Shown here in pieces: positions 18,300 through 29,778 of a stretch of 64,000 nt of DNA; position 1 is the stretch's first letter, and each line of letters opens with the position of its first letter. The stretch is taken from contig NZ_FMYZ01000006.1 of the NCBI RefSeq assembly GCF_900101625.1, forward strand, positions 1 to 64,000, given 5' to 3'. Below the pieces are notes generated by a model, which saw only the letters and a list, made by a program, of their open reading frames with translations, searched no databases and was not told the DNA's origin. Position numbers and translations under genes: made by a program. This DNA is from Cupriavidus sp. YR651. Its GTDB lineage: Bacteria; Pseudomonadota; Gammaproteobacteria; Burkholderiales; Burkholderiaceae.

Positions 18300-19348
18300 C
18301 CTTCGTCGTCGTCGCCAGACTTATCCGGCTTCGCGGCCGGCCTGGCGCGGCCCGCGCGCGGGTGGGCCTTGTCGTAGACCTTCGCCAGATGCTGGAAATC
18401 CAGCGCGGTGTAGACCTGCGTGGTCGCGATACTCGCGTGACCGAGCATTTCCTGCACCGCGCGCAGGTCTCCGGACGACTGCAGCACGTGGGTCGCGAAC
18501 GAATGCCGCAACATGTGCGGATGCACGTCCGTCGGCACGCCGGCCGCCAGCGCCTGCTGCTTGATGCGGGTCTGCACCGTCCGCCCGGAAAGCCGCTTGC
18601 CGCGCGCGCCCAGGAACAGCGCGTTGGCATCTCCGGGCTCCCGGCCGGGCACCAGCATGGCGTCGCGGGCCTTGAGCCAGGCACGCAGCGCCTCCATCGC
18701 CTTGCTGCCGACGGGCACGGTACGCCGGCGCGATCCCTTGCCGATCACCGTGACCTCGGCGCCGGACAAGTCCAGCCAGCCGGCCGAACGATAGTCGCCA
18801 TCCTCGGTGTAGCGGACGTCCAGCTGCACCAGTTCCGATAGCCGCAGCCCGCTGGAATAGAACAGCTCGTAGACCGCCTGGTCCCGCAGCGCCTCGGGGC
18901 TGTCGCCCTGGCGGTGCGCCACCAGGGCCACCGCATGCTCCACCGACAGCGCCTTCGGCAACGGCTGGCCGCGCTTGGGCGCCCGCACGCCATCGACCGG
19001 ATTGGACTGGACGCCATGGCCATGGCGTGCTGCCCAGAGGTAGAAGCCACGCCACGCGGACAGCGTGCGCGCGATGGTGCGGGCGGACAAGCCGCTGCCA
19101 TGCATGCGCGCGGCGAAGGATCGGATGTGATGGGTTTCAAGCGCCAGCAGCGCCACCCCCGGCGCATGGCGCGTGGCATGGGACTGCAGGGCTGAGAGAT
19201 CGTGACCGTAGCTGGTCAGGGTGTGCTCGGCCAGCTTGCGGCCCGTGGCCAGCCAGTCGAGATAGCGCACCACCAGCGGATCGGGGGCCGCCTTGGGGGC
19301 AGGATCCGGGTCCGCCCCGGTATCCACCAATGGCTGGCGGGTGCGCAT
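18296..19348 (-). CDS. xerC: Tyrosine recombinase XerC
   Basis: 350 residues. With XerD it resolves chromosome dimers at dif near the terminus. N-terminal SAM-like core-binding domain (25-115), C-terminal catalytic domain with the Arg in SSGLRLSELVQLD, the Lys in VIGKGSRRRTVPV, HxxR in HPHMLRHSFATH, His in MLGHASIATTQVY and the nucleophile Tyr at residue 313. It is longer than E. coli XerC (298) because of an N-terminal extension, an insert before the Lys and a C-terminal basic tail. It follows the DUF484 gene by 12 bases, the same pairing as yigA-xerC in enterics. Context and motifs show a housekeeping XerC rather than an integrase. Confidence 0.93.
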   Translation of the reverse strand: MRTRQPLVDTGADPDPAPKAAPDPLVVRYLDWLATGRKLAEHTLTSYGHDLSALQSHATRHAPGVALLALETHHIRSFAARMHGSGLSARTIARTLSAWRGFYLWAARHGHGVQSNPVDGVRAPKRGQPLPKALSVEHAVALVAHRQGDSPEALRDQAVYELFYSSGLRLSELVQLDVRYTEDGDYRSAGWLDLSGAEVTVIGKGSRRRTVPVGSKAMEALRAWLKARDAMLVPGREPGDANALFLGARGKRLSGRTVQTRIKQQALAAGVPTDVHPHMLRHSFATHVLQSSGDLRAVQEMLGHASIATTQVYTALDFQHLAKVYDKAHPRAGRARPAAKPDKSGDDDEG

Positions 19349-19360
19349 GATGCGATGACG

Positions 19361-20032
19361 TCAGTCGCGCAGGCGGTTCAGCGCGGCACCGGCCACTTCG
19401 CCGATCTGCGTCAGGTAGGCAGTGCCCATGCCTTCATGGAACCGGCGGGCGTCAGGCGAACCCAGCACCAGCAGGCCGAACGCGGCGCCCGGGCCTTCCT
19501 CCGCCGATTTCGCCGGCACGCGCAGCGTGACCATGGCCAGCGACGCGATATCGTCCTGCTCCAGCAGGCTGGCGGCCTCGAAACCACTGTTCGGGCCGCA
19601 GTAGGGCGCGCGCAGACCTTCGGCAAACAGGCGCAGGTCATCGCCGGCACCCTGCGCCACTTCCATGTGCGCGAAGGCTTCCCCCACGCGCCACAGGCGC
19701 AGCGCCACGGCGGGCACGTCGAATACCTGCTGCAGGCCGTCCTGCACCGCATAGGGCAGCGCGTGAGAATCCACCTCGGCCAGCAGGCGCAGTTGCCAGG
19801 CGTGCAGGCGCTGCTGGGTGCGGTCGTTGTCGTGGCCGTGGCGGACCAGGTCGGCCAGCTTCAGCTCCAGGCCCTTGTTCTTCTCGCGCAGGATTTCCAT
19901 CTGGCGCTCCTGCAGCGACACCGCACGATGGCTGTGCGGGCTGGTCAGCTGCACCGTCGCCAGCAACTCGGCGTGGTCCTCAAAGAACTGCGGGTTGCCT
20001 TGCAGATAGGCGGCGACGTCTTGAGCATTCAT
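19361..20032 (-). CDS. DUF484 family protein
   Basis: 223 residues. The N-terminal VAAYLQGNPQFFEDHAELLATV is the DUF484 signature, followed by a coiled coil (residues 40-75, LQERQMEILREKNKGLELKLADLV) and a GAF-like domain. The function is unknown; the family is nearly always upstream of xerC in proteobacteria (E. coli YigA). It lies 82 bases after rodA, separated by a 7-bp hairpin. Confidence 0.88.
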   Translation of the reverse strand: MNAQDVAAYLQGNPQFFEDHAELLATVQLTSPHSHRAVSLQERQMEILREKNKGLELKLADLVRHGHDNDRTQQRLHAWQLRLLAEVDSHALPYAVQDGLQQVFDVPAVALRLWRVGEAFAHMEVAQGAGDDLRLFAEGLRAPYCGPNSGFEAASLLEQDDIASLAMVTLRVPAKSAEEGPGAAFGLLVLGSPDARRFHEGMGTAYLTQIGEVAGAALNRLRD

Positions 20033-20088
20033 GAGCTTCTACCGAGAGGAAATTTCGGGTGGCAGTGTAGCAAAGGGCTCCGCGGCTG

Positions 20089-20108
20089 GCACGGCAAGTT
20101 GGCCGTGC
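20089..20108. terminator. Hairpin between rodA and the DUF484 gene
   Basis: GCACGGC and GCCGTGC pair perfectly around a 6-base loop, just after the rodA stop. There is no U-tract, so it may be a weak or Rho-linked terminator, or merely an mRNA-stabilising stem. Confidence 0.3.
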
Positions 20109-20114
20109 GCCACG

Positions 20115-21257
20115 TCAGGTCTGGATCAGCCGCTTCTGACGAGAGATGCTCATCAGGATGCCGATCCCCATGCCCAGCGTCACCAGCGCCGTGCCCCCAT
20201 AGCTCAGCAGCGGCAGCGGCACGCCCACCACCGGCAGGATGCCGCTCACCATGCCCATGTTGACGAAGGCGTAGGTGAAGAAGATCAGCGTGATGGCCCC
20301 CGCCAGCAGGCGCGAGAACAATGTCGGCGCATTGGCGGCAATATAAAGCCCCCGGAAGATCAGCATGAGGTACAGCACCAGCAGCACCGCATTGCCGATC
20401 AGGCCAAATTCCTCGGAAAACACCGCGAAGATGAAGTCGGTGTGCTTCTCCGGGATGAATTCCAGGTGAGTCTGCGTGCCCTTGAGCCACCCCTTGCCGG
20501 TGACGCCGCCCGACCCGATCGCGATGATCGACTGGATCGTGTGGAAGCCCTTGCCAAGCGGATCGGTGGTCGGGTCCAGCAGCGTGCAGATGCGGTGCTG
20601 CTGGTAATCGTGCAGGATCGGCCAGTTCACGCCGGGCGCGCAGATCTGGTTTTGGTAGGTGACCACCAGGGTGACGGCCACGACGCCGATGCCCAGGATG
20701 GGCAGGATAATCTTCCAGGACAGGCCAGCGAAGTAGATCACGTAGATGCCGGCGGCCGCCACCAGCAGTGCCGTGCCCAGGTCGGGCTGTTTGGCGATCA
20801 GGCCGACGGGGACGCCCAGCAGGATGAGCGCGACGACGAAGTCGAACCATCGGATCACGCCCTCGCGCTTCTGGAAGTACCACGCCAGCATCAGCGGCAT
20901 GGAAATCTTCATGATTTCCGACGGCTGGATCACCATGCCCACGTTGAGCCATCGCCGCGCGCCCTTGCGGATCAGGCCGAACATGGCCACCCCGATCAGC
21001 AGCGCCACACCCACCGTATAGAGCGGCACGGCAACGCGCATCAGCAGCTGCGTGGGCATGTAAGCGATCACCAGCATCACCACGTACGACAGCAGGATGT
21101 TGCGCAGCTGGTCTTCCACGCGGCCGGGCATGTCGATGGCGGCCGAGTACAGTGCAACGATGCCCGTGGCAAACAGCAGGAAGACGATCAGGGCGAGTGG
21201 CTTGTCGAAGCCGGTAATGGCGGTCCGGATGACGGACGCGACGCGGCGTTTATCCAT
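20115..21257 (-). CDS. rodA: Rod-shape-determining peptidoglycan glycosyltransferase RodA
   Basis: 380 residues, SEDS family with about ten membrane helices. It polymerises glycan strands in the elongasome together with PBP2. The conserved extracellular loop GKGWLKGTQTHLEFIPEKHT, then DFIFAVFSEEFGLIGN, contains the catalytic Asp region; the C-terminal GGTALVTLGMGIGILMSI is typical. The ATG at 21257 has an AGGAG site. It is 14 bases after mrdA, the last gene of the mre cluster. The longer upstream frame is antisense of the mrdA tail and was rejected. Confidence 0.94.
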   Translation of the reverse strand: MDKRRVASVIRTAITGFDKPLALIVFLLFATGIVALYSAAIDMPGRVEDQLRNILLSYVVMLVIAYMPTQLLMRVAVPLYTVGVALLIGVAMFGLIRKGARRWLNVGMVIQPSEIMKISMPLMLAWYFQKREGVIRWFDFVVALILLGVPVGLIAKQPDLGTALLVAAAGIYVIYFAGLSWKIILPILGIGVVAVTLVVTYQNQICAPGVNWPILHDYQQHRICTLLDPTTDPLGKGFHTIQSIIAIGSGGVTGKGWLKGTQTHLEFIPEKHTDFIFAVFSEEFGLIGNAVLLVLYLMLIFRGLYIAANAPTLFSRLLAGAITLIFFTYAFVNMGMVSGILPVVGVPLPLLSYGGTALVTLGMGIGILMSISRQKRLIQT

Positions 21258-21271
21258 GGCGCTCGTCTCCT

Positions 21272-23641
21272 TTATTCGGAAGCAGTGTTGCGGGGCGCAC
21301 CGGCACCCGCCACATTGACGGGTTTCGCACGCGGCTTGGCCGGTGCGGGCGCCGATGCCGGACTGACGCGCGGCGCGGGCGGCGGCGCCGAGGCCGGCGG
21401 CTTGCTGTGACCCAGCGCCTGCAGCATGCGCTCGTCGAGCGTGGCCACGGCGGAAGCGGGCGCGATGGCCGCCGGGTCGAGGCGGTTGGCGATCGATTCG
21501 GAGGCCGACCGTGCGGCGGTGGTAGCGCTGGCGGGTGCGCCCGGCGCGCCCGATGCTGCCGCCGCGATGGCAGCCGGTGCGCTGGCCCCTGCCGCGGACG
21601 CGCCAGCCACGGGGGCCGTCTGCATCACCGTGGCGGTGGCCGCGTTGGCGGTCTGGCCGGTCGTGAACACGCTCGGGGTATCGACGGGCGGCTTGCCGCC
21701 GGCACGCTCGCGCTCCGACGGGGGCGGCGCGCTGGCCTGCAGTTCCTCGGGCCACTTGCCCAGCAGGTAGTAATCCATCACCTTGCGCGCGATCGGCGCG
21801 GCCACGGCGGCGCCAAAGCCGGCGTTCTCCACGATCAGCGCCAGCGCGATCTTCGGATTGTCCGCCGGGGCAAATGCCGTATAGAGCGAGTGGTCGCGCT
21901 TGCGTTCGTCGATGGCGTGGTGGTTGTACTTCTCGTTCTTGCCCAGCGTATAGGTCTGGGCGGTACCGGTCTTGCCGGCGGATTCGTAGGCGGCGCCCGC
22001 AAAGACGCGCGCGGCGGTGCCGGAATGGGTCACGGCGACCATGGCGCGCTTGATCACATCGATATCCGCCTGCTTGAGCGGAATGCGGTAGCTTTCCTTG
22101 GGCACCGTCAGCGTGCGCTGGCGCGAGACCGCATCCTCGACGGCCTTGACCAGGTGAGGCTTCATCGCCGAGCCATTGTTGACGATGATCGACACCGCGT
22201 TGGCCAGTTGCAGGATCGTGAAGCTGTTGTAGCCCTGCCCGATGCCAAGCGAAATCGTCTCGCCGTCATACCATTTCTGCTGCTCGGGCTTGCGGTATGC
22301 CTTGCGCTTCCATTCGGTCGACGGCAGGATGCCGCGGCTTTCGCCCTCGATGTCGATGCCGGTGACCTGGCCGAAGCCCAGCGGCTTCATGAAGTCGTGG
22401 ATCGCGTTGACGCCCATGTCGCGGGCCAGCGCGTAATAGTAGGTATCGCAGGACTGGACGATCGACGCCTGCATGTCCACCCAGCCGTGTCCGCCCGGCT
22501 TGTCGTCGCGGAACGTGTGGTTGCCCAGCGTGAAGAAGCCCGGATCGTGCATCCCCCAGGCGGCGGTGCGCTTGCCCGTGGTCAGCGCGGCCAGCGCCAT
22601 GAACGGCTTGTACGTGGAGCCCGGCGGATAGGTGCCGCGCAGCGGGCGGTTCAGCAGTGGCTTGTCCGGCGAGCCGTTCAGCTCGTCCCAGGTCTTGGAG
22701 TCGATGCCTTCCACGAACAGGTTCGGGTCGAACGTCGGCTTGGAGACGAAGGCCAGGATGTCGCCCGTTTCCGGCTCGATGGCCACCAGCGCGCCCCGGC
22801 GGTCGCCAAAGAGCTCCTCGGCCAGTTGTTGCAGGCGGATGTCCAGCGACAGGATCAGGTTGTTGCCCGGCGTGGCGGGCGAGGTGGAGAGCGTGCGGAT
22901 CGGGCGTCCGCCCGCGCTCACTTCCACTTCCTCGAAGCCGGTCAGGCCGTGCAGCTCGGTCTCGTAGCTCTGTTCCAGGCCGATCTTGCCGATGTAGTTG
23001 GTGCCCTTGTAGTTATCCGCGTCCTTGCGCGGGTCGTACTTGGCGCCTTCGGCGTCGTTGGCCTCGTCGATCGCTTCAATGCGCTCCTGGTCGCGCTGCG
23101 AGATGCGCCCCAGGTAGCCGACCACGTGGCTTGCGGACTCGCCGAGCGGATACTGGCGGAACAGGCGCGCGCGCACGTCGACGCCCGGGAAGCGGAAGCG
23201 CTGCGCGGAGAACTTGGCCACTTCCTCATCGGTCAGCTGGCTGCGGATCGGCAGGCTCTCGAAGCTGCGCGATTCCTCGAGCAGGCGCTTGAAGCGGCGG
23301 CGGTCGCGCGGCTGGATGTCGACCAGCGAGGACAGGGCCTCGATGGTGTTGTCGAGCGTGTCGGTCAGCTTGGACGGCGTGATTTCCAGCGTGTACGCGG
23401 AATAGTTTCGCGCCAGGATCACCCCGTTGCGGTCCATGATGATGCCGCGGTTGGGCTCGATCGGCGCCACGGAGATGCGGTTGTCCTCGGCCTTGGCCGA
23501 GTACTGGTCATGCTTGTACCACTGCAGCCACAGAAAGCGGGTGAACAGCAGCCCGAAGCAGATCACCGTAAACAGGGCGGCAGCCGCCACGCGGATGCGG
23601 AAGCGGCCGATTTCCAGTTCGACGTTGCGGATTTCGGTCAT
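21272..23641 (-). CDS. mrdA: Penicillin-binding protein 2, transpeptidase
   Basis: 789 residues. N-terminal membrane anchor (15-40), class B dimerisation domain with NRGIIMDRNGVILARN, then the transpeptidase domain: catalytic Ser342 in GSTYKP, SCDTYY as the SxN-equivalent region and KTG in AGKTGTAQTY. It cross-links peptidoglycan in the elongasome with RodA. The C-terminal 150 or so residues are Ala/Pro/Ser-rich and low-complexity, making the protein longer than E. coli PBP2 (633). It lies between mreD (39 bases) and rodA (14 bases). Confidence 0.95.
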   Translation of the reverse strand: MTEIRNVELEIGRFRIRVAAAALFTVICFGLLFTRFLWLQWYKHDQYSAKAEDNRISVAPIEPNRGIIMDRNGVILARNYSAYTLEITPSKLTDTLDNTIEALSSLVDIQPRDRRRFKRLLEESRSFESLPIRSQLTDEEVAKFSAQRFRFPGVDVRARLFRQYPLGESASHVVGYLGRISQRDQERIEAIDEANDAEGAKYDPRKDADNYKGTNYIGKIGLEQSYETELHGLTGFEEVEVSAGGRPIRTLSTSPATPGNNLILSLDIRLQQLAEELFGDRRGALVAIEPETGDILAFVSKPTFDPNLFVEGIDSKTWDELNGSPDKPLLNRPLRGTYPPGSTYKPFMALAALTTGKRTAAWGMHDPGFFTLGNHTFRDDKPGGHGWVDMQASIVQSCDTYYYALARDMGVNAIHDFMKPLGFGQVTGIDIEGESRGILPSTEWKRKAYRKPEQQKWYDGETISLGIGQGYNSFTILQLANAVSIIVNNGSAMKPHLVKAVEDAVSRQRTLTVPKESYRIPLKQADIDVIKRAMVAVTHSGTAARVFAGAAYESAGKTGTAQTYTLGKNEKYNHHAIDERKRDHSLYTAFAPADNPKIALALIVENAGFGAAVAAPIARKVMDYYLLGKWPEELQASAPPPSERERAGGKPPVDTPSVFTTGQTANAATATVMQTAPVAGASAAGASAPAAIAAAASGAPGAPASATTAARSASESIANRLDPAAIAPASAVATLDERMLQALGHSKPPASAPPPAPRVSPASAPAPAKPRAKPVNVAGAGAPRNTASE

Positions 23642-23680
23642 GGAGGTACTGCGGGCGGCGTGGGCGGTTTCCCGGAGGGG

Positions 23681-24193
23681 TTAGATAGGACGTGTTTCGT
23701 CCACGTCGTGCGACCGGCGTTGTGGCGCCAGCAGCAGGCTCGTGGCCAGCGGCCACAGCAGCGCCTCGATGCCGGGCGCCAGCAGCAGCGGCCAGCCGGG
23801 CAGCGGCGCGCCCATCGCCAGGCGGATCATCACCGGCACCGCGTGCGCAACGAACAGCAGCGGCAGCACATGCAGCGCCTGCGCGTAGACCGAGAACCAC
23901 AGCACGCGACGATGGATCGTGATCGCGAAATAGGCCAGCAGCGTATAAGCCATGGCGTGCTCGCCCAGCAGCCGGGCATCGTGCACATCCATCAGCAGGC
24001 CCAGCGCAAACGCCACACCCATGCCCACCTTGCGCGGCTGGTGGATGTTCCAGAACACCAGCACCAGCGCCACCATGTCCGGAATCCACAGCGTGGAACC
24101 CCAGGGCATCAGGTTGAACAGGAACGCCAGGATGAAGCTCAGTGCGATGAACGCGGGATTGACCGGACGCAGCAGGTATTGGGGGTTGGTCAC
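23681..24193 (-). CDS. mreD: Rod-shape-determining protein MreD
   Basis: 170 residues with about five hydrophobic helices; integral inner-membrane elongasome protein. Typical segments are NLMPWGSTLWIPDMVALVLV and ALGLLMDVHDARLLGEHA. It starts with GTG, which overlaps the mreC stop (GTGA), so translation is coupled to mreC. The order mreB-mreC-mreD-mrdA-rodA is the canonical one. Confidence 0.93.
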   Translation of the reverse strand: MTNPQYLLRPVNPAFIALSFILAFLFNLMPWGSTLWIPDMVALVLVFWNIHQPRKVGMGVAFALGLLMDVHDARLLGEHAMAYTLLAYFAITIHRRVLWFSVYAQALHVLPLLFVAHAVPVMIRLAMGAPLPGWPLLLAPGIEALLWPLATSLLLAPQRRSHDVDETRPI

Positions 24194-25176
24194 CGTGCGG
24201 GCTCCGTGGCGGATTTCTCGGCAGGCTTGTCAGCAGCCGCCTTGTCGGCGGATTTCTGGTCCGCCCCGGCACGCGCGGCGGCGGAACGCGCCCCCCGCTC
24301 GGCCTTCTGCGGCTTTTCCTCTTCCGCCGGACGCGGCGCCAGGCCGGACTCGTAGCGCACCACCAGCAGTTGCCGATGCGAACGCACGCCGGCCACCGGC
24401 TCGCAATACACGCGCGAGAACGCCGTATCGGCCTTGCGCTCGATGTGGACGATCTTGGCCACCGGCAGGCCCGGGGGATACGTGCCGTCGAGCCCGGACG
24501 TCACCAGCAGGTCACCCTGCTGCAGGTCAGCCGATGCCGCCATGAAACGCAGGTCCAGCTGGCCGGCGCGCGAGCCGCCAAAGGCCACGCTGCGCAGGCC
24601 GTTGCGGACCACCTGCACCGGGATCGCCTGATCCTTGTCGGTCAGCAGCGTCACTTCGGACTGGAACGGCGATACACGCGTGATCTGGCCGATCACACCG
24701 CGTTCGTCGATGACCGGGTAGCCGGCGCGCAAGCCCTGGGTGCTGCCGCGATCGATCACGATGCGCTGGCTGTAAGGATCGCGGGCGTCGTAGAGGATCT
24801 CGGCCGCCGTGACCGGCGTGGCCGATTGCTGCGTCAGGTTCAGCAGCTTGCGCAGCTGGTTGTTCTCCGATTCCAGCTGGGACTGGCGTACGGCGGCGTT
24901 GGCCTGCTCGACGGCATTGCGGCGCAGATCACGGTTTTCCGTGGCCAGCGTCACCGAGGACTGTGCATAGTCGAACACGCCCCGCAGGGCATCGCGCGGC
25001 ACAAGCACCACGCGTTCCACGGGCATCAGCACCGTGGCGGCGACTTGCCGGGCAATGCGCATGGCGTCGAAGCGCGCGTCGACGATCAGCAGCGCGAGCG
25101 CGATCGCCACGAAGATGACCAGGCGTGCGACGGCTGAAGTGCCTTGCTTGAAGAGCGGCGGTGGGGAGTAATCCAT
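24190..25176 (-). CDS. mreC: Cell shape-determining protein MreC
   Basis: 328 residues. Short cytoplasmic N-terminus (PPLFKQGTS), one membrane helix (15-35), a periplasmic coiled coil (65-110) and the two beta-barrel domains with AEILYDARDPYSQRIVIDRG and AGYPVIDERGVIGQITRV. It activates PBP2 in the elongasome. The C-terminal 50 residues are Lys/Ala/Glu-rich low complexity. The mreB-mreC gap of 312 bases is unusually long for this cluster. Confidence 0.93.
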   Translation of the reverse strand: MDYSPPPLFKQGTSAVARLVIFVAIALALLIVDARFDAMRIARQVAATVLMPVERVVLVPRDALRGVFDYAQSSVTLATENRDLRRNAVEQANAAVRQSQLESENNQLRKLLNLTQQSATPVTAAEILYDARDPYSQRIVIDRGSTQGLRAGYPVIDERGVIGQITRVSPFQSEVTLLTDKDQAIPVQVVRNGLRSVAFGGSRAGQLDLRFMAASADLQQGDLLVTSGLDGTYPPGLPVAKIVHIERKADTAFSRVYCEPVAGVRSHRQLLVVRYESGLAPRPAEEEKPQKAERGARSAAARAGADQKSADKAAADKPAEKSATEPAR

Positions 25177-25488
25177 TTACCCGTGCGCAGGCGGAGTCGA
25201 CCCGCCAGCCGTCGCGCGCACCGGGAATCGGGCGCGGCGGGCATGACCAGCGGGGGCGAAAAAAACAGTACGGCGTACCGCGATGACGATGACGGAAGCA
25301 GCGGCGACAGCGGGGCTGGCAATGGCGCCTGCAACAGGGTCCACAACAGGACCCGCAGCGGGCGCCAGCCCGACCCGGGCCGCGGTGACGACGCACGCGC
25401 CGGCCGGCTGGCCGACTCGCGCGCGGCGCGCCGACCCGGTTGTTGGGCGCGGCAGGCCGCGTGTCGCCACGTTATGTCCCTGCCTCGA
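25177..25488. other. Spacer between mreB and mreC
   Basis: 312 bases, GC-rich, containing many GAC/GCG-type simple triplet runs and no credible gene. The one clear element is a minus-strand hairpin with a T7 tract at 25259-25280. Confidence 0.6.
25259..25280 (-). terminator. Candidate Rho-independent terminator between mreB and mreC
   Basis: On the minus strand CGGTAC-GCC-GTACTG (6 bp including one G-U pair) is followed by TTTTTTT. It is placed to stop part of the mreB transcript before mreC, which would give more MreB than MreC/MreD. Confidence 0.5.
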
Positions 25489-27415
<1,927 letters not shown>

Positions 27416-27715
27416 ATGGCTCTCGAACTCTCCGACGTCAAGCGCATCGCCCACCTGGCCCGCATCGAAACCAGCGATGCCGAGGCCGCGCAGACGCTTG
27501 TCCAACTGAACAATTTCTTCTCGCTCGTGGAGCAGATGCAGGCGGTAGACACGACCGGCATCGCCCCCCTGGCCCACCCGCTGTCGGCCGTGCGCGATGT
27601 GGCCCAGCGCCTGCGCGAGGACGTCGTCACCGAGACCAACCGCCGCGACGACTACCAGCGCCCTGCGCCGGCCACCGAAAATGGCCTCTACCTGGTGCCG
27701 AAGGTCATCGAGTGA
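27416..27715 (+). CDS. gatC: Asp-tRNA(Asn)/Glu-tRNA(Gln) amidotransferase subunit C
   Basis: 99 residues, the usual size. [18 protein letters not shown] is the family start; [25 protein letters not shown] is the conserved belt that wraps GatA and GatB. It stabilises the GatCAB complex, which amidates misacylated Glu-tRNA(Gln) and/or Asp-tRNA(Asn). gatA follows 66 bases later; gatB lies about 3.3 kb downstream after two unrelated genes. The ATG at 27416 is the only start giving the family N-terminus. Confidence 0.94.
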   Translation: MALELSDVKRIAHLARIETSDAEAAQTLVQLNNFFSLVEQMQAVDTTGIAPLAHPLSAVRDVAQRLREDVVTETNRRDDYQRPAPATENGLYLVPKVIE

Positions 27716-27781
27716 CAACGGGGGCGTAATGCCCCGTTGCCCCTGACCCTTGCCCGCCACCCCAGACGCCACCCGACCGAC

Positions 27782-29281
27782 ATGTCCTTTTCCGCTGATT
27801 CCGTGACTTCCCTGCGCCAGATCGCCGACGCCCTGGCGGCGCGCTCCGTTTCCGCCGAGGAACTCGCGCGCGACTACCTGGCCCGTATCGATGCCGCGCG
27901 CGCGCTCAACGCGTTCACCGGCATCAATCCCGACCTGACGCTGGCCCAGGCCCGCGCCGCCGACGCGCGCCGCGAACGTGGCCAGGCCACCCCGCTGACC
28001 GGCGTGCCCATCGCCCACAAGGACGTCTTCGTGACGCGCGGCTGGGCCTCCACCGCCGGTTCGAAGATGCTGGCCGGCTACGAGAGCCCGTTCGACGCCA
28101 CCGTGGTCGAGCGCCTGGCCGACGCCGGCATGGTGACGCTGGGCAAGACCAATATGGACGAGTTCGCGATGGGTTCGTCGAACGAGAACTCGTATTTCGG
28201 CCCGGTCCGCAACCCGTGGGACACCAGCCGCGTGCCCGGCGGCTCTTCGGGCGGGTCCGCCGCCGCCGTGGCCGCCGGCCTGGCTCCGGCCGCCACCGGC
28301 ACCGACACGGGCGGCTCGATCCGCCAGCCGGCCTCCTTTTCGGGCATTACCGGCATCAAGCCGACCTACGGCCGCGTGTCGCGCTACGGCATGATCGCGT
28401 TCGCTTCCTCGCTGGACCAGGGCGGCCCGATGGCCCGCACCGCCGAGGACTGCGCCATGCTGCTCAACGCCATGGCCGGCTTCGATCCGAAGGATTCCAC
28501 GAGCCTGACACCCGCACAGGGCGGCGTGGACGAAGACTTCACGCGCCACCTGGGCCAGCCGCGTGCCGGCGCCAGCGCGGACAAGCCGCTGGCCGGCCTG
28601 CGCATCGGCCTGCCGCGCGAATACTTCGGCAAGGGCCTGTCCGCCGACGTCGAGCAGGCCGTGCGCGCCGCGCTCGCCGAATACGAGAAGCTGGGCGCCA
28701 CGCTGGTGGATGTGACACTGCCCAAGACCGAGCTGTCGATCCCCGTGTACTACGTGATCGCGCCGGCGGAAGCGTCGTCCAACCTGTCGCGCTTCGACGG
28801 CGTGCGCTACGGCCACCGCGCGGCCGAGTACCGCGACCTGCTCGACATGTACAAAAAGAGCCGCGCCGAAGGCTTCGGCCCCGAGGTCAAGCGCCGCATC
28901 CTGGTTGGCGCGTACGTGCTGTCGCACGGCTACTACGACGCCTACTACCTGCAGGCGCAGAAGATTCGCCGCATCATCGCCGATGACTTCCAGCGTGCGT
29001 TCGGCCAGTGCGACGTGATCATGGGCCCGGTGGCGCCGACGGTGGCCTGGAAGCTGGGCGAGAAGAGCGCGGACCCGGTGCAGATGTACCTGGCCGACAT
29101 CTTCACGCTGTCCACCAGCCTGGCCGGCCTGCCCGGCATGAGCGTGCCGTGCGGCATGGGCGAGGGCAACATGCCCGTCGGCCTGCAGCTCATCGGCAAC
29201 TACTTCGACGAAGCGCGCCTGCTGCAGGTGGCCCATGCATTCCAGCAGGCCACCGACTGGCACCTGCGCCGGCCCGCCTGA
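27782..29281 (+). CDS. gatA: Asp-tRNA(Asn)/Glu-tRNA(Gln) amidotransferase subunit A
   Basis: 499 residues, amidase-signature glutaminase that releases ammonia for tRNA amidation. The catalytic Ser-Ser-Lys triad is visible: Lys in [14 protein letters not shown], and the two Ser in [13 protein letters not shown] and [18 protein letters not shown] at 27782 ([11 protein letters not shown]) was chosen over an upstream in-frame ATG at 27737, which adds a His/Arg/Pro-rich 15 residues. Downstream, a lipoprotein gene starts 11 bases after the stop. Confidence 0.96.
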   Translation: MSFSADSVTSLRQIADALAARSVSAEELARDYLARIDAARALNAFTGINPDLTLAQARAADARRERGQATPLTGVPIAHKDVFVTRGWASTAGSKMLAGYESPFDATVVERLADAGMVTLGKTNMDEFAMGSSNENSYFGPVRNPWDTSRVPGGSSGGSAAAVAAGLAPAATGTDTGGSIRQPASFSGITGIKPTYGRVSRYGMIAFASSLDQGGPMARTAEDCAMLLNAMAGFDPKDSTSLTPAQGGVDEDFTRHLGQPRAGASADKPLAGLRIGLPREYFGKGLSADVEQAVRAALAEYEKLGATLVDVTLPKTELSIPVYYVIAPAEASSNLSRFDGVRYGHRAAEYRDLLDMYKKSRAEGFGPEVKRRILVGAYVLSHGYYDAYYLQAQKIRRIIADDFQRAFGQCDVIMGPVAPTVAWKLGEKSADPVQMYLADIFTLSTSLAGLPGMSVPCGMGEGNMPVGLQLIGNYFDEARLLQVAHAFQQATDWHLRRPA

Positions 29282-29292
29282 TCGCACCCGCC

Positions 29293-29760
29293 ATGACTGA
29301 CCGCGCGATCGTCTCCCTCCGCCTTGCCGCCGCCCTCGCCCTGGCCTCGGCCGTGGCGGGCTGCATCCCGATGCCGTTCGGCGGACGCTCCACGCCGATC
29401 GCCGCGCGGGACATCGACCTGGCCGGCGACTGCCGCCGCACCGAGGAAGACGGCTTCCGCGAGGATGCCCAGCTGCGCGTGTCGGACAACACCGTGCAGC
29501 AGCTCCAGTGGAAGCTGTGGGTCGGCAAGCGCGGATCGTGCACCTTCAACCTGGCGGACTTCCGGCAGGTCCGCAAGACGCCGCATATCGAACTGCGCGC
29601 CAACGACGGCAGCGCCTGCAAGCTGATGGTCTGGCAGGACCCGCGCCGCGTCACGCTGGCGCACGCCAACTGCCAGGCGCATTGCTCGCCGGGCATCTAT
29701 GAGGAAGCCTGGCCCGTGATGTTCGAACCCGACACCGGCGCCTGCGCGCGCACGCGATAG
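29293..29760 (+). CDS. Hypothetical lipoprotein
   Basis: 155 residues. A lipoprotein signal peptide (SLRLAAALALASAVAGC) with lipobox AVAGC about residue 26. The mature domain has four further Cys spaced as two pairs (DC.., SC.., AC.., NCQAHC), suggesting disulfides in the periplasm. No family was recognised. It sits between gatA and the alpha/beta hydrolase gene with gaps of only 11 and 18 bases, so it is probably part of the gatCAB transcript. Confidence 0.75.
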   Translation: MTDRAIVSLRLAAALALASAVAGCIPMPFGGRSTPIAARDIDLAGDCRRTEEDGFREDAQLRVSDNTVQQLQWKLWVGKRGSCTFNLADFRQVRKTPHIELRANDGSACKLMVWQDPRRVTLAHANCQAHCSPGIYEEAWPVMFEPDTGACARTR

Positions 29761-29778
29761 CGCGCCCGCTGAACCACC

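Noticed and set aside
21407..24355. A 982-residue open frame antisense to mrdA and mreD
   Set aside because: It covers genes with unmistakable motifs on the other strand and has Arg/His/Gln-rich composition typical of antisense frames.
29008..29292. An N-terminal extension of the Cys-rich lipoprotein into gatA
   Set aside because: It is out of frame with gatA and would hide the lipoprotein signal peptide that starts at 29293.
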